A stretch of DNA of 23,676 bases, taken from assembly GCA_946616295.1 (NCBI GenBank), contig CAMOIU010000049.1:1-23676 (forward strand), read 5' to 3'. Positions 7,700-14,722 of the stretch are shown here, piece after piece (the stretch's first letter is position 1; every line of letters begins with the position of its first letter). The stretch is from CAG-791 sp002392385 (GTDB lineage: Bacteria; Bacillota; Clostridia; Lachnospirales; Lachnospiraceae). A program made the translations under genes and the position numbers. The notes under the pieces are model-generated. The model had not been told where the DNA came from. It did no database searches and was given only the letters and a program-made list of their open reading frames with translations.

Positions 7700-7788
7700 C
7701 CCCGAAGAAGCCCGCAACTTGAAGGACCTGAAGAACGGCCTCTGATCCCGGAGAAGCCCGCAACTTGAAGGATCTGCAGGACGGCCTT
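7650..7788 (+). repeat. 46-bp tandem repeat straddling the trmD stop codon
   Basis: Three copies: 7650-7696 (the last codons of trmD, 47 bp), 7697-7742 and 7743-7788 (46 bp each). Each runs TGAnCCCGAAGAAG..CCGCA..GAAGGACCTGAAG..GACGGCCTC or a close variant. Only the first is translated. Copies 2 and 3 share CCCGCAACTTGAAGGA, so the second duplication probably copied the second unit. Confidence 0.8.
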
Positions 7789-7818
7789 TCTTAAGAAACT
7801 TTTCATATGAACTCCATA

Positions 7819-7847
7819 TTGCCGAGCATTTCAAAGAATGATAGAAT
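7819..7847 (+). promoter_or_regulatory. Promoter of the small membrane protein gene
   Basis: -35 TTGCCG (7819-7824), 17-bp spacer, -10 TAGAAT (7842-7847). The predicted start near 7854 is just upstream of the GGGAGGTG ribosome site. The sequence is markedly more AT-rich than the surrounding genes. Confidence 0.55.
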
Positions 7848-7885
7848 AAGCATTGCCGATTGATATCGAATGGGAGGTGCCTTCT

Positions 7886-8359
7886 TTGAGCAAAACGACG
7901 ATTATCTTTTTAATCATTCTTATCGTTCTAATTGCAGCCCTTGTCGCCCTGTATTTCCTGGGACAGCGCATGCAGAACCAGCAGGCCGAACAGGAGGCAC
8001 AGATCAATGCCACCAAGCAGCCCATGACACTTCTGGTCATTGACAAGAAGCGCCTCAGGCTGAAGGAATCAGGCCTCCCGGAGCAGGTCATCAGCCAGGC
8101 TCCCTGGTATTCCAGACGCGCCAAGGTCCCCGTGGTCCGCGCCAAGGTCGGCCCCCAGTATTTCAACTTCATCTGCGACGAGAAGTGCTTTGACCTCATC
8201 CCTGTGAAAAAACAGGTCAAAGCCATGGTCAGCGGCATCTACATCGCCGAAGTCAAGGGCCTTCGCGGCAACCTCTCCGCCGAACCCGTCAAGAAGAGCT
8301 GGTTCCGCCGCCAGATCGACAAGCTTCAGGAAAAGCTTGGCGCCAAGCCGGTCAAATAA
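7886..8359 (+). CDS. Small single-pass membrane protein of unknown function
   Basis: 157 aa. The start taken is TTG at 7886 (reads MSKTTIIFL), because GGGAGGTG sits 8 bp upstream; an earlier in-frame TTG at 7853 would place that ribosome site inside the gene. Residues 4-25 are one strongly hydrophobic helix, followed by a charged QNQQAEQEAQ stalk. A soluble domain of about 110 residues comes next, containing MTLLVIDKKRLRLKESGLP, APWYSRRAKVPVVRAKVGP and ICDEKCFDLIPVKKQVKA. It ends in a basic helix rich in Lys/Arg. No enzymatic motif is seen. It resembles hypothetical proteins I recall from Lachnospiraceae, but I cannot name a family. It has its own promoter and terminator, so it is monocistronic. 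Confidence 0.85.
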   Translation: MSKTTIIFLIILIVLIAALVALYFLGQRMQNQQAEQEAQINATKQPMTLLVIDKKRLRLKESGLPEQVISQAPWYSRRAKVPVVRAKVGPQYFNFICDEKCFDLIPVKKQVKAMVSGIYIAEVKGLRGNLSAEPVKKSWFRRQIDKLQEKLGAKPVK

Positions 8360-8375
8360 AAACTGTATATGAAGC

Positions 8376-8405
8376 AAGGTGCCGCCGGAAGGCGGCACCT
8401 TTTTT
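8376..8405 (+). terminator. Intrinsic terminator after the small membrane protein gene
   Basis: A perfect stem AAGGTGCCGCC / GGCGGCACCTT with a GGAA tetraloop, followed by a run of six T. It lies 17 bp after the TAA. Confidence 0.95.
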
Positions 8406-8459
8406 GATATGCTCGGCCATGCCGCTCGAAGTCTGTGTGGCTGCGGCGCATAGATAGCT

Positions 8460-8509
8460 CCGCCCTTCTGACGGTTGTGAAGATGTGTTCACAACCGCTG
8501 GAAGGGCGG
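8460..8509. repeat. 50-nt two-part palindrome
   Basis: CCGCCCTTC pairs with GAAGGGCGG (9 bp). After a 3-nt internal loop on each side, CGGTTGTGAA pairs with TTCACAACCG (10 bp) around GATGTG. No T-run follows on either strand. It shares TCCGCC..GGTTGTGAAG with the fourth copy of the neighbouring array and ends in GGCGGATC like the 18.5-kb copy, so it is probably a member of that family. Confidence 0.75.
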
Positions 8510-8532
8510 ATCCGGGTTGTGATGCCTGGAGC

Positions 8533-8797
8533 TGCCGGTCTCATGGTTGTATAGTACCCTCCACGACCTCTAAACCGGCAATTCATCAAGATATTTCATA
8601 ATTTGCCGGTATCATGGCTGTATAACACCCTTCACGGCCTCTAAACCGGCAATTCATCAAGATATTTCAAATTCTGCCGGTATCACGGTTGTGTAGTACC
8701 CTACACGACCTCTAAACCGGCAATTCATCAAGATATTTCAAAATCCGCCGGTATCGTGGTTGTGAAGCATCCTCCACGACCTACAGATCGGCAGACA
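8533..8797. repeat. 71-bp tandem array of a palindromic element (about 3.7 copies)
   Basis: Copies start at 8533, 8604, 8675 and 8746. Each carries an outer inverted pair GCCGGT / ACCGGC and an inner pair GGYTGTR / CACGRCC around a short loop. The AT-rich linker AATTCATCAAGATATTTCA is identical between copies 1-2, 2-3 and 3-4. Copy 4 has a different, longer right end that reaches CGGCGGATCAA near 8820. Copy 2 keeps inner pairing by GGC/GCC where copies 1 and 3 have GGT/ACC, a compensatory change. The gene-free stretch 8406-8842 otherwise holds only the 50-nt palindrome and a fragment (8428-8447) resembling GTGGCTGCGGAGCAT. I see no coding region in it. Confidence 0.85.
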
Positions 8798-8842
8798 AGA
8801 CAGCCCTCGGCGGATCAACAAGAGTTATCAAGTCCCTCCCCC

Positions 8843-9277
8843 TCAACGCATAAACTCCGCCCTGAGGGTGACGACACTGTGAAGTCCCCAGGAGGGGAGG
8901 GCGTAGGCGGCACGGATGATGAGGGCGGATGCGCTGCGCCGCACGGCGACGCGCTCGGCACGAATGGTCATGGGGAGTGTGCCCATGGCGGTCTGGTAGG
9001 TGCAGGATGTCTCCTGGCCTTCACGGATCTCCATGTGTGTCCGGACGGCGCCTTCTCGGTGGAGTTCCAGAAGACCGGGACGGATAGCGGCCCGGCAGCG
9101 GGTCTGTCCGTCACTGTCCTCTTCTGTCCATTGAAGCTCCCAGTTATTGTCGCCGTATTCATAGAGCAGCGCCTGCAGGCGCTGCTCTGTCTTCTGTAAG
9201 GGGCTTGTGTCATCCTTCAGGTCTTGCTGTTCTCCCAGGATGGTCAGGCGGACATTGTGTAGTTTATATTCCGTCAT
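8843..9277 (-). CDS. DUF1934 (YwiB-like) protein
   Basis: 144 aa. The start taken is ATG at 9277 (MTEYKLHNVRLTI) behind GGTGA; ATG GTG AAT ATA four codons upstream is an alternative. The sequence has the alternating pattern of a small calycin/lipocalin-like beta barrel: an N-terminal strand, NWELQWTEEDSDG, RAAIRPGLLELHREGAVRTHMEIREGQETSCTYQTAMGTLPM, and a C-terminal LRAEF-type strand. This matches the DUF1934 family found singly in Firmicutes, often near cell-envelope or arginyl-tRNA synthetase genes. Its role is not known. It is the last gene of the minus-strand cluster, 111 bp after murI. The gap contains short repeats, so a separate promoter is possible. The palindrome array follows its stop. 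Confidence 0.8.
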   Translation of the reverse strand: MTEYKLHNVRLTILGEQQDLKDDTSPLQKTEQRLQALLYEYGDNNWELQWTEEDSDGQTRCRAAIRPGLLELHREGAVRTHMEIREGQETSCTYQTAMGTLPMTIRAERVAVRRSASALIIRAAYALPSWGLHSVVTLRAEFMR

Positions 9278-9313
9278 TATATTCACCATATTCCGCGCGC
9301 TGGGTAAGGATCT

Positions 9314-9353
9314 AACGATCCATGGCAACGATTAGACGTTTCCAGGCAACGAT
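9314..9353. promoter_or_regulatory. Repeated AACGAT sites between murI and the DUF1934 gene
   Basis: GGCAACGAT occurs at 9324-9332 and 9345-9353, exactly 21 bp apart (two helical turns), with a third AACGAT at 9314-9319. The spacing suits a protein binding one face of the helix. No clear promoter was found beside it, so the role is speculative. Confidence 0.25.
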
Positions 9354-9388
9354 CTGTCCCTCTCGACACCTCTGCCCAGTTCTCCCCC

Positions 9389-10219
9389 TCAATACTGATC
9401 GATCCTTATGGTCTTAGCGGAAAGGATCCCATACTTAATAATGGAGTTCGCGAAGGTCTTGAACTGTTCGGCCATGTCGCTGACGTAGAAGCGGTACTGG
9501 CTCTCGGCGCTGCCGAGGGAGGGTGCCTCGGAGGCGAGGAGGTTCTCGCGTTCGAGGAGGGCCTGGAGTTCCATGGCGGTCTCGTAGGCGGGGTTGACGA
9601 GCTGGACGTCGGGGCCGACGATCCGGGCGATGGTCTTGCGGATGAGGGGGTAGTGGGTGCAGCCCAGGATGAGGGTGTCGATGCCTTCGTTCATGAGTTC
9701 GAGGAGGTAGCGGCGGGCGATCTCATCGGTGACGGGGTCTTCCCAGAGGCCCTCTTCCACCAGAGGGACGAAAAGGGGGCAGGCCCGGCCCAGGACCTGG
9801 GTGCCGGGGCGGATGTCGCGGATACAGCGGTCGTAGATGCCGCTGGAAATAGTGGCCTTGGTGCCGATGACGCCGACTTTGCCCACCTTGGTGGCGCGGA
9901 CGGCAGTCCGGGCGCCGGGCTCCACCACGCCGATGATGGGCACCGGGCAATGGGGCTCGATCTGGGGCAGGGCGTAGGCGCTGGCGGTGTTGCAGGCCAC
10001 GACGATGGCTTTGACTTCCTGAGAGAGGAGAAAACGCACGATCTGCTCGGAATAGGTGCAGATGGTCTCTTTGGATTTGCTGCCGTAAGGTACGCGGGCG
10101 GTGTCGCCGAAATAGACGATCTTCTCGCGGGGCATCTGGCGCATGATCTCACGTGCTACGGTAAGCCCGCCGATTCCCGAATCGAAGACGCCGACGGGCA
10201 ATTCATTTCTCTTGTTCAT
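9389..10219 (-). CDS. murI: Glutamate racemase
   Basis: 276 aa, the normal family length. It interconverts L- and D-glutamate, giving the D-Glu of peptidoglycan, by a two-base mechanism in the cytoplasm. Both catalytic cysteines are visible: Cys76 in VVACNTAS and Cys187 in LGCTHYPL. So are the N-terminal VGVFDSGIGGLTV with Asp13/Ser14, YFGDTARVPYGSKS, and VVEPGARTAV. The start is ATG at 10219, because MNKRNELPVGVFDSG matches the family; longer in-frame starts lie within the preceding gene. The ribosome site is poor (AGTGA), and a GCGGGC/GCCCGC hairpin sits about 14 bp upstream, so translation may depend on coupling to the gntR gene 44 bp ahead. It joins a cluster of precursor-biosynthesis genes. 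Confidence 0.96.
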   Translation of the reverse strand: MNKRNELPVGVFDSGIGGLTVAREIMRQMPREKIVYFGDTARVPYGSKSKETICTYSEQIVRFLLSQEVKAIVVACNTASAYALPQIEPHCPVPIIGVVEPGARTAVRATKVGKVGVIGTKATISSGIYDRCIRDIRPGTQVLGRACPLFVPLVEEGLWEDPVTDEIARRYLLELMNEGIDTLILGCTHYPLIRKTIARIVGPDVQLVNPAYETAMELQALLERENLLASEAPSLGSAESQYRFYVSDMAEQFKTFANSIIKYGILSAKTIRIDQY

Positions 10220-10263
10220 ATTTTTCACTGTTCTGCCTGCGGGCACAGGCCCGCCGCCGGCTG

Positions 10264-10980
10264 TCAGCCGACTGTTCCGTGTCTCAAGTTCTCTGCGTGG
10301 ATCCTCTCCCGGATGGAATTCCACTGGCGGGAGATGTGAATGCGGGCGCTCTGGTCGGCGAGGTCCGCGTCGCCGGCCAGGATGGCGGCGCAGATGGCCT
10401 GATGCTCTCGCATGAGGTTCTCGTAGTGCTCCTCGTCCCGTATGAATTCATAGCGGTAGCGGTAGATATTGTCGGCGAGGCTGCCGAGGATGCCCTGAAT
10501 CTTTCTGTTTCCGGCGGCGCGGATGATCACGTCGTGGAAAGCCACGTCCGCGTCCGCGATCTCCAGCTGGGTGCCGTGGGCGATGGCGCGGGTGAAGTTG
10601 GCCAGGGCCTCCTTGAGCTCTTCTCTGCCCCTGTCCGTGATGCGTTCAGCAGCCAGGCGGGCGCAGAGCTGGTCCAGGGCGCAGCGCAGCTCCAGGACCT
10701 CCTGCAGTTCTTCCTCCGTGATCTGGGCCACCCGGGCGCCGGTACCGCGGCTGATGGTGACCAGGCCCTCGTCGGCCAGCCGCCGGATGGCCTCCCGCAC
10801 GGGGGTCCGGCTGGTTCCCAGCATCTGGCCCAGGCGGATCTCCGTCAGGTGCTCGCCGGGCTCGAGGCCGCCGGTGAGAATGGCCTTGCGGAGGGCCAGA
10901 TAGGCGGATTCCCGCAGCGGCAGTGATTTCTGTTCCTCTGAGACTTGCAGCATCGGCATCTCATTCTGCTGTTTCTTCAT
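10264..10980 (-). CDS. FadR-subfamily GntR transcriptional regulator
   Basis: 238 aa. The N-terminal winged helix-turn-helix (about 20-85) has LRKAILTGGLEPGEHLTE and a recognition region SRTPVREAIRRLADEGLV. The C-terminal FCD ligand domain (about 90-225) retains the metal-site residues Asp145, His149, His193 and His215, so a metal-bound carboxylate effector is likely. ATG at 10980 overlaps the ispE stop as ATGA, with GAGAGGA just upstream inside ispE, which implies translational coupling. The ispE-gntR pairing is recurrent in Clostridia in my recollection. The target genes and effector are unknown; regulation of this operon is possible but nothing in the sequence shows it. Confidence 0.92.
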   Translation of the reverse strand: MKKQQNEMPMLQVSEEQKSLPLRESAYLALRKAILTGGLEPGEHLTEIRLGQMLGTSRTPVREAIRRLADEGLVTISRGTGARVAQITEEELQEVLELRCALDQLCARLAAERITDRGREELKEALANFTRAIAHGTQLEIADADVAFHDVIIRAAGNRKIQGILGSLADNIYRYRYEFIRDEEHYENLMREHQAICAAILAGDADLADQSARIHISRQWNSIRERIHAENLRHGTVG

Positions 10981-11897
10981 TGTCTGTCCTCTCCGGCTGC
11001 CGCAGGTCCCTGGCAGAAGCCTGTCAGGAAACCTTTACATCCTGTGAAAACTGTGTCTGCCGCCATGGCCTCCAGGGCCTGGCGGGCTCTCTCTCTGTCC
11101 TCCTGTCGGAAAATGGCATAGACGGTAGGGCCGCTTCCTGACATACAGGCGGTCAGGGCGCCGTATTCCATAAACAGTTCCTCCAGAGCCCGGATCACGG
11201 GGTATTTCTCCCCGGTGACCAGCTCCAGCACGTTGGCGCACCGCCTGGCCAGAGCCGGCAGGTCGCCCTCCTCCAGGGCCCGGATCTGGCCGTCGATGTC
11301 CGGATGCGGGTAGCCCTCCATGGCGTCGATCCCCCGGTAGGCGTCCGGGGTGGAGACGGACACGGGCGGCTTGACCACCGCCAGCGCGCAGGCCGGTGCG
11401 TCGGGCAGGGGGGTCAGGATCTCGCCGATGCCCTCGGAGAGCTGGGTCCCGCCCGTCACGCAGTAGGGAATATCCGCCCCCAGAGGGAGCAGGAGCTTCT
11501 GCAGGTCCTCGTCCGTCATATCCAGATCATAGAGGCGCCGCAGAGCCAGGCAGGCCCCTGCCGCGTCGGTGCTCCCGCCGGCCATGCCGGCCGCCACGGG
11601 GATCCTTTTGGTCAGTCTGACATGGCAGTGTCCCTTAAGGCCGCAGGCCTCCGCCATGCGATTCATGGCCCTGCAGATGAGGTTGTCCCCGCCCGCGGGG
11701 ATCTCGCTGCTGTCGGTCACCAGCGTCACCGAGAAGGGCGCCTCCTCACTGCCGGCTTCCCGCTCCACCTCCAGGATGTCCCGGATATCCACGGTCTGCA
11801 TGATCATCCGGACCAGATGATAGCCGTCCTCTCTTCTGCCTGTCACGTCCAGACCCAGATTGATCTTGGCGCAGGCCTCCTGTGTCACTCGATTCAT
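10977..11897 (-). CDS. ispE: 4-diphosphocytidyl-2-C-methyl-D-erythritol kinase
   Basis: 306 aa GHMP kinase of the non-mevalonate (MEP) isoprenoid pathway. It phosphorylates the 2-hydroxyl of CDP-ME with ATP. Seen: AKINLGL with Lys11 at the N-terminus, the glycine-rich ATP loop IPVAAGMAGGSTDAA (99-113), catalytic Asp142 in GADIPYC, and the third GHMP motif MSGSGPTVYAIF (252-263). The ATG at 11897 is 4 bp after the pyrD stop, with GAGAGGA overlapping it. The C-terminus overlaps gntR by 4 bp. It supplies precursors for undecaprenyl phosphate, which fits the envelope genes nearby. Confidence 0.96.
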   Translation of the reverse strand: MNRVTQEACAKINLGLDVTGRREDGYHLVRMIMQTVDIRDILEVEREAGSEEAPFSVTLVTDSSEIPAGGDNLICRAMNRMAEACGLKGHCHVRLTKRIPVAAGMAGGSTDAAGACLALRRLYDLDMTDEDLQKLLLPLGADIPYCVTGGTQLSEGIGEILTPLPDAPACALAVVKPPVSVSTPDAYRGIDAMEGYPHPDIDGQIRALEEGDLPALARRCANVLELVTGEKYPVIRALEELFMEYGALTACMSGSGPTVYAIFRQEDRERARQALEAMAADTVFTGCKGFLTGFCQGPAAAGEDRQ

Positions 11898-11901
11898 ATT
11901 T

Positions 11902-12831
11902 CTATCCTCTCACCGCACCGGTCAACTCCGCCGCCGAGGGAATGCCGTGGCGGACCAGATAGGCCTCCATGCCGTCCACGACCCGCTCCGTCAGGCAGGG
12001 ATCATGGAAGTTCATGGCGCCGACAGCCACTGCGGAGGCACCGGCCAGCATGAATTCCACCGCGTCCTCCGCCGAGGCGATGCCGCCCATGCCGATGACC
12101 GGGATCTTCACCGCCTGGGAAGCCTGCCAGACCATGCGCACAGCCACCGGCTTGATGGCCGGGCCCGACAGACCGCCGGTCCTGTTGGCCAGGACGAATC
12201 TTCTCGTCTCCACATCGATCTTCATGCCGGTGAGGGTATTGATCAGGGAAATGGCGTCCGCGCCGCCGGCCTCCGCCGCCCGGGCCATCTCCGCGATGTC
12301 CGTCACATTGGGCGTCAGCTTCATGATCACCGGCTGTCCGGCGACCCTTTTCACCCTTTCTGTGATCCGGCACAGGGTGGCCGGATCGGTGCCGAAAGCG
12401 ATGGCGCCCTGCTTGACGTTGGGGCAGGACACGTTGATCTCCAGCATGTCCACCCGGTGCTCGCCGGCCAGTCTCTCCACCACCTCCAGGTACTCCTCCT
12501 CCGTGTGACCGCAGACATTGACGATCACCTTGGTGTCATAGCCCTCGAGAAAAGCGAGATCTCTTTCGATAAAAACGTCGATCCCCGGGTTCTGCAGGCC
12601 GATGGCGTTGAGCATGCCGCCGTAGACCTCCGCTACGCGGGGGGTGGGATTGCCTTCCCAGGGCACGGAGGCGACCCCTTTGGTCACTACCGCGCCCAGC
12701 CTGTTCAGGTCCACGAACTGGCCGTATTCCATGCCGGAACCGAAGGTCCCCGAGGCTGTCATCACCGGATTCTTGAAGGTCACGCCCGCGATCGTCACGG
12801 ACATATCCGGTCTCTGGTTCTGTTCATTCAT
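11902..12831 (-). CDS. pyrD: Dihydroorotate dehydrogenase B, catalytic subunit
   Basis: 309 aa FMN-dependent TIM barrel that oxidises dihydroorotate to orotate in UMP synthesis. The catalytic base is Cys136 (EINVSCPNVKQGA), the mark of class 1 enzymes. MTASGTFGSGMEY, NAIGLQNPG, KLTPNVTDI, LINTLTGM, GGLSGPAIKPVAVR and IPVIGMGGI are all in place. It works as a heterotetramer with PyrK, encoded directly upstream, so NAD+ should be the electron acceptor. The start is ATG at 12831, behind AGAGGT. An 86-bp gap with degenerate 26-bp repeats separates it from pyrK, and 4 bp from ispE. Confidence 0.97.
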   Translation of the reverse strand: MNEQNQRPDMSVTIAGVTFKNPVMTASGTFGSGMEYGQFVDLNRLGAVVTKGVASVPWEGNPTPRVAEVYGGMLNAIGLQNPGIDVFIERDLAFLEGYDTKVIVNVCGHTEEEYLEVVERLAGEHRVDMLEINVSCPNVKQGAIAFGTDPATLCRITERVKRVAGQPVIMKLTPNVTDIAEMARAAEAGGADAISLINTLTGMKIDVETRRFVLANRTGGLSGPAIKPVAVRMVWQASQAVKIPVIGMGGIASAEDAVEFMLAGASAVAVGAMNFHDPCLTERVVDGMEAYLVRHGIPSAAELTGAVRG

Positions 12832-12917
12832 AGGGTCTTACCTCTTCCTGCGTCCAGCCTGTCTTCACGGACACATCTGCCCGTCTGCTTTCACGGAGGA
12901 TGCCTGCCCGCCTGTCC

Positions 12918-13706
12918 TCAGATCTCCACGTCCTCCGCGGCGAATACCGGCCCCTCCGTGCAGACTCTGGCATTGTGTACGCGGCTGTGGGCATCGATAT
13001 CCCTGGTCCTGACGACGCAGCCCAGGCAGGCGCCGACGCCGCAGGCCATTCTCTCCTCCAGGGAGAGCCAGCAGGGCCGTCCCGCCGCGTAGGCCTTGAT
13101 GGCCCGCAGCATGGGCAGGGGACCGCAGGCACAGAGGACGTCCGCCTCCGCCTGCGCGGCGCGCACCGCGTCCAGCACATTGCCCCGGACACCGGCGCTG
13201 CCGTCCTCCGTGGCGATCAGGACCCTGGCCCCGGCCGCTTCGAAATCCTCCTTGAGGAAAAGATCGCCGTTCCGATAGCCCAGCGCCGCCGTCACCTGGG
13301 CGCCTCTCTCCGTCAGTGCCCGGGTCAGGCCCAGGAGGGGCGGGATGCCGATGCCGCCGCCCAGGAGCAGGACGCGTCCGGGGGCCAGGCGGTCGAGGTC
13401 ATAGCCGTTGCCCAGGGGGCCCAGGACATCCATGGCGTCCCCGGCCTGTGCCCCGGCGAGCTCCCGCGTACCGGCGCCGCCGGCCCGGAAGACCAGACGG
13501 AGCTGTACCGGTGTCTCTCCACCCCCGCTGTAACCGCAGATACTGATGGGCCGCATCAGGAGACGGGCCGCGCTGCCGGGGTAGAGGCCCACGAACTGTC
13601 CCGGCCTGATCTCCCCGGAGAAGGTCTCCGCCATCCGCAGACGCAGGTCCCAAATGCTCTCCGCGATCTCCTTGCAGGAAATGACTGTGGCTGTGCTTTT
13701 ATCCAT
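12918..13706 (-). CDS. pyrK: Dihydroorotate dehydrogenase B, electron transfer subunit
   Basis: 262 aa ferredoxin-reductase-like subunit that carries electrons from PyrD FMN through [2Fe-2S] and FAD to NAD+. FAD site: LMRPISICGY (50-59). Nucleotide site: LLLGGGIGIPPLLGL (113-127). Cluster ligands: Cys222, Cys227, Cys230 and Cys249 in the spacing C-x4-C-x2-C-x18-C. The sequence is complete and of usual length. The start ATG at 13706 overlaps the plsC stop by 8 bp and follows GGGAG. Confidence 0.96.
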   Translation of the reverse strand: MDKSTATVISCKEIAESIWDLRLRMAETFSGEIRPGQFVGLYPGSAARLLMRPISICGYSGGGETPVQLRLVFRAGGAGTRELAGAQAGDAMDVLGPLGNGYDLDRLAPGRVLLLGGGIGIPPLLGLTRALTERGAQVTAALGYRNGDLFLKEDFEAAGARVLIATEDGSAGVRGNVLDAVRAAQAEADVLCACGPLPMLRAIKAYAAGRPCWLSLEERMACGVGACLGCVVRTRDIDAHSRVHNARVCTEGPVFAAEDVEI

Positions 13707-14457
13707 GTACGTATGTCTCCCTGTTTCTGGCGTAGAGTTCGAGCATCTCTTCCCTGAGCTTGTTCGGAAGCTCCTTCTGGGCCTTGCGGTCCATGCCCGC
13801 GGTCTCGATGGGCTTGCCGTATTCGATCACCACCGGCACATAGCGGAGCCAGGGCAGGTGGTCCTCGAAAACATCTCCCATGTTCACGATGGTGACGGGC
13901 ACGATCGGCACCTCGGTCTTAAAGGCCGGCTTGAAGCTCCCCGCGTGGAAGGGAAGCATGGTCCCCTCCTCCTTGTTCCTGGTCCCCTCGGGATAGATGG
14001 CCATGCTGTGCCCGCCCTTGAGCAGGTCGATGGCGGCCAGAATGGTCTTGAGGCCCTCCCGCGGATCCTTCCGGTTGAGGAAGAGGCAGTAGATATCCCG
14101 CATCAGCACCCGCAGCACCGGGACCCCGGCCAGCTCCTGCTTGGAGATAAAGCCCACCGGTACCGGCATCTGCGAGGCCGTCAGGACGATGTCAAAAATG
14201 CTCCTGTGGTTGCCCACCAGGAGAAAAGGCCGGTCCGTAGGAACGTTCTCCAGACCGATGGTGGTGGTTTTCCCGCCTCCCAGGAACCAGATCAGCTTCA
14301 GGGCGGCGCGCACGTACTTCCAGCGGATTCCGTCGCGGGCGGCCTTGTCCCACAGCCCGATCACCCAGGTGACCGCGTGCACCAGCATACCGCCAAGAAG
14401 AACGATGCCTCCCGCAAGCAGTGTGATCAGAAGGCGGATGAAATTCAGGACAAACAT
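13699..14457 (-). CDS. plsC: 1-acyl-sn-glycerol-3-phosphate acyltransferase
   Basis: 252 aa. It acylates lysophosphatidic acid to phosphatidic acid at the inner face of the membrane. Residues 1-36 contain one or two hydrophobic helices. The HX4D catalytic motif is NHRSIFD (His84, Asp89), and the substrate motif is YPEGTRN (155-161). The start at 14457 (MFVLNFIRLL) is supported by GGGAG 7 bp upstream; the longer in-frame start has no ribosome site and would run through the promoter. It is the first gene of the cluster plsC-pyrK-pyrD-ispE-gntR-murI, a grouping of unrelated precursor pathways that probably share growth-linked expression (inference). Confidence 0.93.
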   Translation of the reverse strand: MFVLNFIRLLITLLAGGIVLLGGMLVHAVTWVIGLWDKAARDGIRWKYVRAALKLIWFLGGGKTTTIGLENVPTDRPFLLVGNHRSIFDIVLTASQMPVPVGFISKQELAGVPVLRVLMRDIYCLFLNRKDPREGLKTILAAIDLLKGGHSMAIYPEGTRNKEEGTMLPFHAGSFKPAFKTEVPIVPVTIVNMGDVFEDHLPWLRYVPVVIEYGKPIETAGMDRKAQKELPNKLREEMLELYARNRETYVHG

Positions 14458-14534
14458 AAACAAACTCCCGTTCAAAGAATTGTATTTTAGAGACCGGGCC
14501 AAAATTGCGGTAATCCGACTCTTTGTTTTTTGCA

Positions 14535-14543
14535 TTATAGCAC
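14535..14543 (-). promoter_or_regulatory. Extended -10 promoter of the plsC-pyrK-pyrD cluster
   Basis: On minus TGCTATAAT: a perfect -10 (14540-14535) with the TGn extension. There is no good -35 17 bp upstream. The leader is about 70 nt. No PyrR-type antiterminator or attenuator is recognised in it. Confidence 0.6.
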
Positions 14544-14640
14544 GATGCATCTGTTTCTTCCATAGAAAAGACCGCAGCGGGGGAAAAGGAACCTTCCGCC
14601 TGCCGCGGTGACAGGGTGGCGTCCCGCCCGGCCCGCATAG

Positions 14641-14646
14641 TATAAT
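14641..14646 (+). promoter_or_regulatory. Possible -10 of pyrC and structured leader
   Basis: TATAAT at 14641-14646, 77 bp before the pyrC start, but without a recognisable -35. The leader can fold: CTGTG/CACAG (14670-14682) nested inside CGATGT/ACATCG (14663-14698). Confidence 0.4.
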
Positions 14647-14722
14647 GGGATCAGTCAACATCCGATGTCCTGTGAAGCACAGCCTGCGCGGCACATCGAA
14701 ACCATCTCAGAAAGGAGCATCT

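Noticed and set aside
7697..7800. Terminator made by the trmD tail repeats
   Set aside because: Only weak 5-bp stems and an interrupted T-tract are present. TTTCTTAAGAAA is self-complementary but leaves no loop.
8533..8797. CRISPR array
   Set aside because: The whole 71-bp unit, including the would-be spacer, is repeated, so there are no unique spacers. No cas genes are nearby.
14458..14722. PyrR-binding attenuator upstream of the pyr genes
   Set aside because: No recognisable anti-antiterminator loop consensus or terminator precedes either plsC or pyrC.
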